Both the position numbers and the translations under genes were made by a program. 64,000 bases of DNA. Source: Dendrobium chrysotoxum. Its lineage: Eukaryota; Streptophyta; Magnoliopsida; Asparagales; Orchidaceae. The first letter of the stretch is position 1, and each line of letters starts with the position of its first letter. Under the pieces are notes generated by a model. That model saw only the letters and a list, made by a program, of their open reading frames with translations, was not told where the DNA came from and made no database searches. Location: the NCBI GenBank assembly GCA_019925795.1, contig CM034305.1, forward strand, positions 92,168,433 to 92,232,432, in the 5' to 3' direction. This document shows positions 35,061 to 47,000 of this stretch, one piece after another.

Positions 35061-35840
35061 ACCCGGTTGAGTGGGAGCCCGACAGAGTCCCTGGGAGGCA
35101 TTCCCCACCACCACTTTTACTCTGGATGCTCTGTAAAAGACTACGCAGACTCCAATTTCGTGGCTTATTTACTTTTATTGAGGTCAGGTAGAAGTATTGA
35201 GTCACCCCTATCCGCTGTTCCGAAAGGAGCAGGAGGAGACATGATCCTTTTACCTTCTATCCTACTGTTTGAAATGAACAGTCAGGTAGTTGGTTTTACT
35301 TACCGATTGAGAGAGCCCGACAGAGTCCCTGGGAGGCATTCCTCACAACCCATTTACTCTGGATGTTCTGTAAAAGACTACACAGACTCCAATTTCGTGG
35401 CTTATTTACTTTTGTTGAGGTCAGATAGAAGTATTGAGTCACCCCTATCCACTGTTCCGAAAGGAGCAGGAGGAGACGGGATCCTTTCACCTTCTATTCT
35501 GCTGTTTGAAATGAACAGTCAGGTAGTTGGTTTTACTTACCGGTTGAGAGAGCCCGATAGAGTCCCTGGGAGGTATTCCTCACCACCCCTTTACTCTGGA
35601 TGTTCTGTAAAAGACTATGTAGACTCCAATTTCGTATCTTATTTACTTTTGTTGAGGTCAGGCAGAAGTATTGAGTCACCCATATTCGCTGTTCCGAAAG
35701 GAGCAGGAGGGGACGGGATCCTTTCACCTTCTATTCTACTGTTTGAAATGAACAGTCAGGTAGTTGGTTTTACTTACCGGTTGAGTGAGCCTGACAGTGT
35801 CCCTGGGAGGCATTCCTCACCACTACTTCTTCCCTGACTG
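35060..35840. repeat. 237-bp tandem repeat, three copies, keeping an open frame
   Basis: Three highly similar units of 237 bases are present. Since 237 is a multiple of three, one reading frame stays open for 256 codons (35067-35837) and shows a 79-residue repeat starting SGCSVKDY. I treat this as a non-coding satellite-like array, because it lies in the Tat 3' region and matches no protein family. Confidence 0.85.
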
Positions 35841-35989
35841 TTCTGCTCTGATCAAGCAGACATCAGACTTTACTCGGTCGAGTGAGCCTAACAGTGTCCC
35901 TGGAAGGCATACCTCACCACTCTTTCACCTTCTATCATGCTGTTTCAACACGGTCAAGCAGGTAGTTGGTTTACTCTACCACTTTATTC

Positions 35990-36290
35990 CTTGCTCTCTT
36001 CTTGGCTCTGCCCTTGCTACAGGGCAAGGCCAAGAGATGACCTCCTTTTCACCTTCTATCACTGCTGTTTCGATATGGCCAGACAGATAGTTGGTTTGCT
36101 TTACTACCTTACATTTTTGGGACTTTCCCTCTTCGGCCCTGCCCTCGCTATAGGGTAAGGCAAAGAGAAGATCTCCCCCACTCTATCACCTTTTGGTGGC
36201 CAGTTATTGCTTTACTTTTTCACCTTCTCCTCGGCTCTGCCCTTGCTATAAGGCAAGGCCAGGAGAAGATCCTCCTTTGCCCCCTCTCAC
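35990..36290. repeat. Repeat units with GCCCTTGC/GCAAGGC hairpins
   Basis: Three related copies of GGCTCTGCCCTTGCTACAGG plus GCAAGGCC lie near 36003, 36137 and 36233. Each contains a short inverted repeat (GCCCTTGC and GCAAGGC) that could form a hairpin. The middle copy is degraded. Confidence 0.6.
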
Positions 36291-36400
36291 CTCTTTTGGT
36301 GCTCTTTTCCTAGGTCTTTACTCCATTCCTTTGTCACATTTGGTCAACGCCAACACGAGCGGTTCACTAGTCTGTTCGCCACTCCTGTTGGGGGTCCGTT

Positions 36401-39400
36401 TGTTGACCTTGTTTTAGGTCAGACCCAGGCTTTGGGTCAACTTGGTTGACCAGGTCAACCCAGGTTGACCCATTAGGCATGAATGAGTCTATTCATGTTC
36501 AAATCAAATCCTAATCAAACCCAACCCCCCTAGGCTCAATCCATTGATCCTTTGAGCCTAGTTGACTGGTTTGACCAAGTCAAGCATGGACTTGGTCAAC
36601 TCTAACTCTTAATGGGTCAAAATGACCTATTTAGGTCAAGTTAAGACCCATTAAAGCTCCAAACCTTTCCTAATCTATTCAAAACCCAAACCACGGCCTT
36701 GATAGCCTATTTCCCTCCTAGTCAAACCCTAGATTGGATCCTAACCGTTAATCTTGAGGTTAGAGCTTTAAATAGATGAAATTAGGGTTGGTTTATGGAT
36801 CTTTTTTTTCTTGCTCTTTCCCCAAGCATCCTCAGCTCCTGAGATTTGGTGAGAGAACTCCCACAACCTGTCCCCACCTCCCCCACTCAAATTCGGCCGG
36901 CAAACGCTCGCCGGCGGTGAGATTCCGGCGACCCAAAGCTTAAGACGTCCAAGGCCTTGATCCGGTTGATCCAGAGCTCGTTTGAACGTGGCTTCAACTA
37001 GGAAATCATACGAGGACAATCTACAAGTGCAACCTAACCAAAATCCCGAAGATCCCACGGTGAAATTTCTTTAAAACCCTTAACCTAAGTCTAAACACTT
37101 AGAGTTAATTAGCATTTTGATAAGTGCGTTTTAAGCTGAACAAACTATACCACACGATTCCTGTTCATGCATAGACCTTATGTTCCAAATTTCGTTCGAT
37201 TTCATGCATTGGATCGCAAGAACGAGCTCAAAACTCATTCTAGGGTTCGGTATACACCCGCCTGAATTGCTCGGGATCTGGACCGTTGATCTTCAGATCA
37301 ACGGCGCGGATCCGGTCGTTCTACGGTGTCGTGCGAACCGCAGCGGTGATCCCGCGGTTTCGTTCTCGGTCCGGCGAAATCCAGACCGTCCGTCTCATAC
37401 CGCGGGAGATCGGACGGCTCCGGAGCCTCGCCGACGTGGCTAAGTGGACGTGCCGTCCGCAGCAATCATTACCGTATTCATTACGGTAATGATTGCCCTG
37501 TCGGCAATCATGGCCGCAGACCACGGAGCGAATCCGGCTCTGCCACGTGGCCTGCACCGAGCCGCCACCGCGGTTCTGTTCCCAATCAATGCCCGGGACC
37601 GCAGAGCCAGTCCCAGGCCGACACGTGGCCGGTCCGCCGCCGCCGGAAATTCCCTTTTTTATTATTTTTCTTTTTCTTTTTAATTATTTTTTATTATTAT
37701 TTAAATAACAATAAAAAAAATTAGAAATTTTATTTTTATTATTATTGTTATTATTATTATTATTATTATAATACATTAGTGATAATAATGCTATTATAAT
37801 AATAATATTATTAATATTATTATAATATATTAATAATATTAAGTATTATTGTTATTATAATATATTAGTAATAATATTATTATCATAATAATATTATTAT
37901 TAGTATTATTATAATATACTAATGTTAATATTATTATTATTATTATTTCCATTTAGAAAATTATTCTAAAAAATTATTATTATTATTAATATTATTATAA
38001 TACAAATATTATAATTAATAATATTATTATTCTTATAATAATATTATTATGATTAGTATTTGTATTATTATAATATTGATTACTATTATTATTGGTATTA
38101 TTATAATATTAATATTATAATTAATATCATTGTTTTTTTTATAATAATAATAATATTATTAATATTTGTATTATTATAATATCAATTGTCATTATTATTG
38201 TTATTATTATTATTATTATTATTATCATTTCAAAACTTTTTTTTAAAACAAAAAATCTTATTTATTGTTATTGTTATTAGTATTATTATAATATTAATAT
38301 TATAATTAATAATATTATTATTTTGAATAATAGTATTATTATGATTAATATTTATATTAATATAATATTAATATTTACTATTATTAATATTATTATAATG
38401 CTAGTATTATAATTAATAATAATATTATTGTTTTAATAATAATATTGTTATGTTAATATATATATATTATTGTACTGTTAATATTTGATTATTATTAATA
38501 TTAATATTGCCATTGATAATATTTTTTTTAAATAATGATATTATTATGTTAATATTTATATTATTATAATATTGGTATTTATTATTATTAATGTTATTAT
38601 AATATTAATATTGTTAATTAATAATGTTATTATTATCTTTAATAATAATATTATTATGATAATATTAATATCATTATAATATTAATATTTATTATTTCAT
38701 ATTATTATAATATCTTGATTATTATTATTTAAAATATATTTTAAAATCTAGATATTATTATATCTGATTTATTTTAAAATTATTAATTATTTTCAAATAT
38801 TAATTATTTTAAAATATTAAAAAAAAAAAAATTTTAAACCTATTTAACTTCAAAAAATCATAACTTTTTCGTTTTAAATCGGATTGACGCACAATACCTC
38901 GTTCTTTTCAGAAAAATGTAAATTTTAATTTAAAAATATTTTCTGAATGTGATTCTATCTTTTCTGGATATTTTCTATATTACTTGCTTATTTAATTATT
39001 TAAATATTATTTAATTAATATAATTAAATATTTTAAAATAAAATTTATTTTAAAACCCCCTTGGTGGCTGGTAGGCCTCCCATGCCTATGAATTGAACTA
39101 ATTTCAATTATCTTATTTTTAAACCCATATTATTATATATTTATAATAATTAGGTATTTTAAAATTATTTTAATCTTAAACATTATTTAAATCTTTTAAT
39201 TTTGGGAGGTCCACCTTTTGTGAAATTTTAAACCTAAGCTATGTATATGAAGAGCAATTCATGTGGGAGAATTAGTGAATGATTGTGTCCCAATCATTCA
39301 CTAATCACTTCATAATTAGGCTTCTTTACTTAGTGTTTTCATAGTCCTTGCATGTGTAGGTTGCACAAGCACATAGCCTAGGCTCTCCTAAATCTAAGGA

Positions 39401-42400
39401 CTTGATTGGTGTATTTACATTTGCTGCATTTACCCTCTATATTATGCCTAAGGGTTAGTTACTTCATTTCATTCCTATATAACGTAGTGACACCCTAAGG
39501 ACAACAATTAAGGACCGTCTAGCGAACTTAGAATATTCCTAGGGCCTAGGATAGGTCCCAGATTACTGTAGAACTTTAAACACTAACCTTTAGTGACATC
39601 TAGAACCCCCTAGAATTTTCTAGGAATTTTCTGGACTCCTTAAAACACTTAATTAGCAAACCCTAATTTACATGTTAATTAAACCTTAGAAACTTCAGAA
39701 AAATCTAATAAATCTATTTTAAATCAAAAAAATACCCATAATACCTTAAACTCTTCAGAATTCAGTCCCCAACCTTATATAATTAGGGCCCATTAATTGG
39801 ATCTTAATCTGGACTTTAATTCAACCTTAATCAAAAATTATATTTTTGCCTTAATTAAATCATTAAAAATTCCAAATTTTCTCCAAACACTTGGGAACAC
39901 CTCCTTAGGTCATTTCTGACCTTTGGGGGTGATTCTAATCAGTTTGGAGCTGATTTGGGCCAAAACCCCCAAAGTACCCCTAATTAGGCAATTCCGATAA
40001 TTCATTTAATTACCTCAACTTCTAAAAAATATAACTAATTACAGAAAACTCTAAAATGGGCAAACTAAAAGGCATTCAACTCACATTAGGGTCTAGTATT
40101 TATTAAAAATATTAAGATTCCAGAATTCAACTTAAATCAAAAAGTCAACAATCCGGTCAAACTTAGTTCAAAACAAGACCCAAAACTTCAAAAATTCATA
40201 ACTTTGGATAGAAGAGTCCAAATTGGGCATGCTAATTGTCTAACTGATCAGGTTAAGGCCTAGTATTTTATAAAAATATTATCTATTCACAAACCTCCTT
40301 TAATCAAAAAGTCAATTTTGGACCCCCCTTTTTGCCTAATGTTAGGTGGACCCCGAACCCCCTAAAACTCACTAATGTAATTTAAACTTTAAATATTGTC
40401 ACCCTAAGCATTAAAACTGACATACACATCAAATTAACTAAAATTGATCTTAATTCACTAATATTTGGACTTTAAATAAAATTCCCTTCTCAGGCCTACA
40501 ATAACCTGGACAGTAGGCAATTGTAACTAACTACCCAGCTTAGGATCTACCTCAGCCACACAGGCTTCTACACACACTATAGAATTATTTGCTAGGGCAC
40601 CACTTCTAGACTTAGGCTAGGCCGGTGTTTTACTTTTCTTGCTGTGTGCCGAGCTTTTCCGGGTTTTCACTGCATGTTGTGATTGAACTGTTAGTGTGTT
40701 TGCTTACTTTTACTGCACTCTGGGATTTAATGTGGTTGCACGATAGACTACCCATAGGTTAGGATCGAGGTTGATACTAACGATGTCTTCTGCAGGTGGC
40801 CATGCTCATGCAGCACTAAATAAAAAGGGGGGGGGGGGCAAAATTTGTGATTTAAATACTAATGTTGTTTCATGCAGATGCTTCAGAAATTGCTCAGCCC
40901 CCCCTAAATAAATGAGGGCTAATTAAAAATCATTATAAATTGCTACAGATGCTCCAGAGCTCGCTTAGCCCTCAAAATGATTAAGAGCATGGCCAAGTGT
41001 GGCTGTGATTGAGTATCTTTATTTTTCCTATAATTGCTTGTGATATATTAAACTGCTTGGGATGATTTTTATTAGGATAACCTTGCAGGAGAGTCTAGAT
41101 TTACTGCTTTTCATTAATGTAAATCATTTGTAATCTGGTATTGAGTTGTGAAAGTGAATTTTGAGTGGGGATACAAGAATCCAAAGATTGGATTCCAGAG
41201 AGGAAAGGGCACCCAATATGAGGATGGTCCTTTTCTATTTGGAAATTCAAATTTGGATCATTCTACTACCTGAGGAGTCCAAGGAAGAGGAGACCCAAGG
41301 AGTCCAAGGAAGCTGAGATCCAGGGAGTCCGAGAAAGAGAGGATCAAGAAGGTGAAGATCTACAGTATCCCACTCAAAATAACTTGCGTCTGTTTTAGAA
41401 TTAGAAATCCGGGTTGTTGGCAGTGGTGCCCGACCACTTTAATTTTCTGCAGACCCTGGGTTGTAATTAAGGGCAGTTGGCCTATGGACATTTATTAATT
41501 TGTTTGGATAATTTTGATGTGCCTTGTTTATGATTGTGTGCCTCTAGGGTTGCTTGCATTTCTTAGTTTCTTGGCGTTTTGCATGTCGCTTTTATTTTAG
41601 CCTGAATTCCGTTAGGCTCTCTAAGGACTAAAACTTTTTCTACTCATAACTAATATATAAATTTTTTAAGGCTTAAATAATCTAGAAACATAACAATCTA
41701 GGGAATTGCCGGAATCGTCCAGGGTCGCATGCATATTAATGCATTTCTTCTCTCCTTCTATAAGACACTTTCCCGCCTGCGAGTAGAGTCCGGATAATCT
41801 AACCTATGAGGATGAGGTGCCGGATCTGGGGAAGCCCAGTCTAATTCAAAAAATTATTTTTATAAGCCTTTTTAAAATTCTGTGCATATCTGATTTGGAT
41901 ACTTTAACCAACATGCATTGCATTAGAGATCAACTAAATCAAAATTTTAATTGCATTAGTCATAGGAGCATTCACCCAACATCAGTCCGGGGCCAATTAG
42001 GAAATCCTCTAGACGTCGGCCCTACTTCCAAGAACTATAAACTACCCACCCATCTTTCATTAAATGACTGGACAGCATGGTTTTGAAGCGACTAGGTGGT
42101 TAGTTGGCTCCCCCTCCCAGGCCGGGGTAAGTCCAGATTTTGCATTGCATTAGCTAGGACACGGGTGTTAGTGTACGTAGAACACTAAACCCATTAGATT
42201 TAGGATTCAAGGCTACTATTGTTCCGTAATACGCCTCATCAGTAGGTAGGTCTTCTGTCTTCCAGAGATCATAAGCCCTACATATCCGCGTCATACTGAT
42301 GACGCCACCTCCATCCTTCTCTCCTGCATGCTCTGAGTGTATGACTTTTAGTTTCTCCAGTTTCTTCTCACTGCCTTAATCCCTCCGGATGCTGATATGA

Positions 42401-42804
42401 GCCGTGTATGTTAACTAAGCCAGTTTGAGCCTTTCTTCTCCTTTGAGCAGGATTTCCTAGTCTCCGCCCTGTGTGCCAATCCCAATATGGAAAGTATAAT
42501 GTATAATCCTTAATCGAGCGTATTCTCAGTCCCCGGCTTGAGATGTAATTAACCACGGGGGCTTGCGCCCGTGGGAAACCGAATCCCACTCTCAAATAAA
42601 CCCCATTCGAGCTAATGTATCGGGTGGGGGAAACCCGTTGTGATTAGATCGCACATATTGTTATCCATCGGGGTGTGTTGGTGAGATCCACTATCCTCAA
42701 TGGTTAATTGTATGTGTGATCGAATCTGTCCTCCCATTGGCACCACATATACTGTCTCCCCTCGTGGGGCGGCGGTGTTTTGTTTGTCCTCTCGGAGGTC
42801 CACA
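36401..42804 (+). repeat. 3' LTR of the Tat element, complete, 6.4 kb
   Basis: It starts TGTTGACC, ends CCACA and is followed by the target duplication. Very long LTRs are typical of Tat/Ogre-type elements. Inside are the GC-rich block (37240-37650), about 1 kb of (ATT)n-like sequence (37725-38720), long non-coding unique sequence and a GC-richer terminal part (41760-42804) with a stem-loop at 42553-42574. No ORF of note was seen, and none is expected in an LTR. Confidence 0.88.
42553..42574 (+). other. Stem-loop near the end of the 3' LTR
   Basis: CCACGGG at 42553-42559 pairs with CCCGTGG at 42568-42574, with a GGGCTTGC-type loop. A seven-base GC stem in the U5-like part of the LTR could be an RNA structure. 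No function can be assigned from sequence. Confidence 0.5.
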
Positions 42805-42809
42805 GTGGC

Positions 42810-44045
42810 TTCTTAGCATTATGATATAGGTTTTCCCCATTCATGCCAACTTCAATGGCAAGATGAAAGATATCACTTATAACATCAAGGACACCAAGTT
42901 TTCTTTAATTAATGAGAGGGTCCTCATGATGTTGAGAGAATATAACTTTAAGGATTGATGCATAGAATATCATTGTCACTATATGATATGATCATTTAGC
43001 ATATACTAGTAGATAATTTTATAATACGACACATAAAGCACAAACATTTTTGATTGGTTGATAATGTTGGAGGGAAGCATTGGCGTTGTTGACGAGTAAA
43101 GGAATGTGACAGATTCACCGAACAAGCAAAAATACAATAACAATTTCAAAAGAGTGAAATATCTCGAGCCACAAAATATATCTTCAATTTCTAATATTCA
43201 CTATTCATTAAATTATTGTACACTTATTTTTTATGAACAACAAAAAAATTTACATGAGAAGCAAAAATAAAATCATTTATCAAATTTAATTATTATATAA
43301 TTACTTTAATGGATATTATCAATTTGTGGGAATAATTATAACTTATAAGCATATATATCTTATTTATAAGTTCTTATTATTTAAACTAATTATTGTCAAT
43401 TTATTTATTTTCTAAAAGATACACATATAAATGTAAGTTTTATTGTAACAATCATTTAAATTAATTATTTTAAGCAATATTTTATACAAATTAATTTTAT
43501 ATATTATTTAATATTCATAAAATATAAGATTTAAATTTATCATTTTAAAGATATAATCATTTTTGGAAGGATTATTTTACATAGTCTTTAACATTTAATA
43601 ATTATTAGATTATACATGAATTTAACATTTATAAATCATTTAATTTATTCATTAACTTTTTTATATCATGCATGGCTTGGAAAATTTGATAGTCATTTTA
43701 ATTAGGAACGATTAGGAATAACTGTAGTATTTTATAAATTTAATTTTAAAATTATTGTTGAGAAATTAAATTTTTATAAATTATTATGAATATTATAAAT
43801 ATATATTTATATTAAATTACATAAATTTTTAATTATTATATATTAATAACTCTGATTATAAAAATTATTTTTTCACCATAAATTATAAATAAAAAAAAAA
43901 AAAAAAAAAAAAAAAAACAGCAGTGAGAATGTTAAGTTTTCTACAGTCCCTGACATTATCCGTCCCTCTCGCGGTCCCTGAAATATCTATCTTGCTAGCT
44001 CGAGATAAGGAGAAGCAAATCAGGCGTAGCGATCCTGAGAGCGCA
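42810..44045. other. AT-rich spacer and upstream region of the MEE59-like gene
   Basis: Bases 42810-42960 continue the sequence interrupted by the Tat insertion, with a short open frame that I do not recognise. Bases 43000-43890 are very AT-rich. A 27-base A run lies at 43891-43917, just before the genic GC-richer sequence. The promoter of the downstream gene should lie here, but no TATA box stands out from the AT background. Confidence 0.45.
43891..43917. repeat. Poly-A tract
   Basis: Twenty-seven A bases in a row, 128 bases upstream of the chosen start codon of the MEE59-like gene. Confidence 0.95.
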
Positions 44046-47000
44046 ATGCAGAGGGCGGACCGGAGCGACTCGCATCTGCCACCTGAGGAGGAAGCGAGGA
44101 GGGAGGCGGAGACGCGTGAGTATTTCGACGGCGTAGCTCCAAAGCGTCACACGAAGCCCTCCCGGAGTGAGTATTCCACCGTCTACTCTGATGATCTACG
44201 CTCTTCCGACCGAGATCCCATCCCCGAACTCGACAAGCTTCGAAATCTCGAAGCCAATCCAGAGGTTATTTTATTTTTCCTCTCTCTCTCTCTCTCTCTC
44301 TTGTGAAAACTCCTACTTTTTTATATAAATTTAATTGCTTTGCTTTGTAACCAATACCTTTGTTTCTTTCTTCTCTGCGTTCTTCTTCTTATTTTTACAT
44401 AGAAGCTAGTTTGTGATGGGAGTGAAGTGGAGGAAGAATATGTGGAGACAGAGTACTATAAGGATCTGAATTGCGTAGACAAGCAGCATCATACGGTATA
44501 AGTAAAATTTTCCCGTCTGTTCCGTTCAATTTTTTTCTCCGTGTTCTTGTTTTGTAGCACCTTTCAGATTTTGTTATACAAATACATGTTTTTTTAGTTT
44601 AGATTTATACGGTCGGATCTCTTTCAGCGGAAAAGAATTCATAGGTAGCCTCAATTGGTCTCGTCTGCTGCAGAATGATCTCGTCTGACATTGTTGTAAC
44701 ATGAGCGTCAAACAAGTCAATGTGGAAGTATCATGATACGAGCCACGTTGGGATCGATATAAATGACAGATTTGAGGATTCTGCCAACTCTGAAAATTAG
44801 GACGGGGAGAAGAAGGAACCATGATCACAAGAGAAGATGTTATTTCATTTCCTCATTTGATGCCCTAATACTTCATAAAGGAGATTATTTATGGATTAGA
44901 AAGAATCACTAGGACTCATTAATTGCTTATCAAGTACTTAATACGAACTACTTACCTATGGATTGCCCCCACGATGACTTACTAACCCAATCCTAAATGA
45001 CGTGTTATGATAATTAATCATATTCTTATCCACCCCTTATAAGCCGACCTTTTCCTCAAGTTCGAAGAAACTAGAAAGAAATGAGATGAATGGGCGGATG
45101 TGATTGTATCTAAAAGGGGTGCTGAAGAAGAGATTAGAGGTGAATGCGGTGAGAGACGTGGAGATGGTCAGATCAAGTGATAACTGCTTTGTGACAGCGT
45201 AGTTAAGGCATTGGTGTGACTAGGGTTGAGGGGAAGGGTTGGGATATGATAGATCGGGTTTGATTTTGGCAAATGTGGTCAGATCTAGAAAGGGGTGATG
45301 GAGAATGACATTTGTGGCAATAACGACTTGGAGAAAATGAAATCAAGTGACTGTAGCTTGGGAGGATCGCTGGATTTAGGTTAGGGACAAATGTTTCAGA
45401 GATAAGATCTAGGAATGGCATTGGATTGGGCCAAGGTGACAAAGTCATGTTGAGATGAACAACACTCAGTCTGGGCTTGGAGTGGTGTGGTTGGGGATGC
45501 GATAGAGGCGACGAAGTTGTTGTGGATTGAATGACGTTGGCTGTGGACTTGGAATGATGTGGTTGGGGAAAACAATATTTTTTTTGGGTAAAATCGAAGA
45601 GTTGTGAGTAGCGGGAGAGGTGTAGGGAAGACATGGATGGATTTGAGCGTCAATTGCGAAGGAGAAGAGGCAGATCACCTGACAGAAGGCTCAACAAGAG
45701 CACCATTAATTTGTGTCCATTGCTAGGATTGATATAAATGACAAACTCACGGATGTCGACAACTCGATAAATTGGGAGAGGGAGAAGAATGAACTATAAT
45801 AACAATTTATGGAGTTCCTAATACTTCATAATGTAGAGTATTTAATTATTTATAAAATTAGAAAGATTTCTAATAACTCATTAATCACTTATTAACTACC
45901 TAATACTCGCTACTTATCTATGGAATATTATTACATAGACTGACCTACAATCCTATTCCTAAAATATCCGTTATAATTATTAACCCTATCACATCATGAG
46001 GATAATAGATATGCCACAAAATTAATGCATAAGAGATCAATAAAATACACAAAATAAAGACAAAGTCATATTTGGTTTGACTTTAATCAAATCTATGCCC
46101 ATGGGAGATGAGAAATGATCTAATCTACTAAATACATAAGCCACAAAATGCAGTGTACATAATGGAGGAACATTAAGGAATCCTTCTCAAATCTTATGTA
46201 TACCTGCAGACAGACAAAGCAGTCAAATTGAAACTCTAAAAAATGAGATGGTTATCTCTAATCAATTTATCAACTACCAAGCTGAAGCCAAGGTGATGTT
46301 GCTCACCAATGTCGTAATCCTATAATCATCATCTATAGAGAGAAACCAAAATTGAGAGGTATGGACTCTAAGAAACCTTAGCAGAGAGGGTATATCTTGG
46401 CTTCTTTAAATTTCATACCTTAGTCATAAGGGTATGCCATAGAAGCTTCCACCATATGCTCAAAAAACCTAGAAGCAATGTCTGGATATATAGCTGCCTG
46501 AGCCTGGCATGCTTTCTTTGGATCCTATGCATGATTCCTAATAGCAAATTTTCTTATGAAAATTCCGATTCCTTAACTAGTATATAGAAGAATATTCCTA
46601 AATATATCTTAACTTTAATACTTGATCCTCTTAACTTAATATTAAAGTGATTGCTTAGATCACCTCTATGAATCTTTTCCAAGCCGAGTATTTTAAACTT
46701 TGAAAATCTAAAGGATTAGCATCACCTATTTTTTGAACATCCATGAAAGACCTCCAAAACACATCTATTATATGTAAAGATAGATCTGTCAATGCTAGAA
46801 GTGTACTTAACACAAATTATAACTTTAAAATAGCGGTCTACTCACCCTAATTATTGTAATAATAAGATTGACATCATAACATTATGCCTTGCTCAATTAC
46901 CTTATGGATTCCTTCCATTATGTCATGCCTGACTAGAGTTGTGCATTCGGTCGATGTAGATGGATTGGTTGATGGATTTGTTAAACTAATTGATTTTGGA

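Larger units (their letters stand above)
31423..36400 (+). other. Tat 3' untranslated region, repeat-rich
   Basis: There is no conserved coding sequence between integrase and the 3' LTR. The stretch carries several families of tandem repeats, listed separately. A block reading GGCCACGACGATTTRTCCTCTACCAC occurs twice, near 31525 and 34612. The bases before the LTR (GTTGGGGGTCCGTT) may include the polypurine tract. Long repeat-bearing 3' regions are known in Tat/Ogre elements. Confidence 0.75.
25164..42804 (+). mobile_element. Tat-lineage Ty3/gypsy element, 17.6 kb, internally deleted
   Basis: Both LTRs start TGTTGACCTTRTTTTAGGTC (25164 and 36401). The element ends ...GGTCCACA at 42804 and is bounded by the duplicated GTGGC (25159-25163 and 42805-42809). 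Pol carries a second RNase H domain before integrase, the hallmark of the Tat group of plant Ty3/gypsy elements. The 3' LTR is 6.4 kb, while the 5' LTR stops after 1.76 kb and joins directly to the end of the protease gene. LTRs are made identical at insertion, so this asymmetry must be a later deletion. It removed about 4.7 kb of LTR, the primer site, gag and most of the protease. Confidence 0.9.

Noticed and set aside
35067..35837. 256-codon frame with a 79-residue repeat as a repeat protein gene
   Set aside because: It arises from a 237-bp tandem array in the Tat 3' region and has no recognisable domain; kept as a repeat and listed as a finding.
32270..35840. CRISPR-like arrays
   Set aside because: Units are long, directly adjoining and diverging, without unique spacers, and the DNA is plant nuclear.
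43923..44045. Upstream in-frame ATG extending the MEE59-like protein by 41 residues
   Set aside because: The extension starts six bases after a poly-A tract and is not part of the remembered family N-terminus; the ATG at 44046 fits better.
45203..45678. Overlapping Ser/His/Pro-rich minus-strand frames of 70-143 codons
   Set aside because: Three overlapping frames of biased composition between a repeat pair; no family resemblance and no splice or start support.
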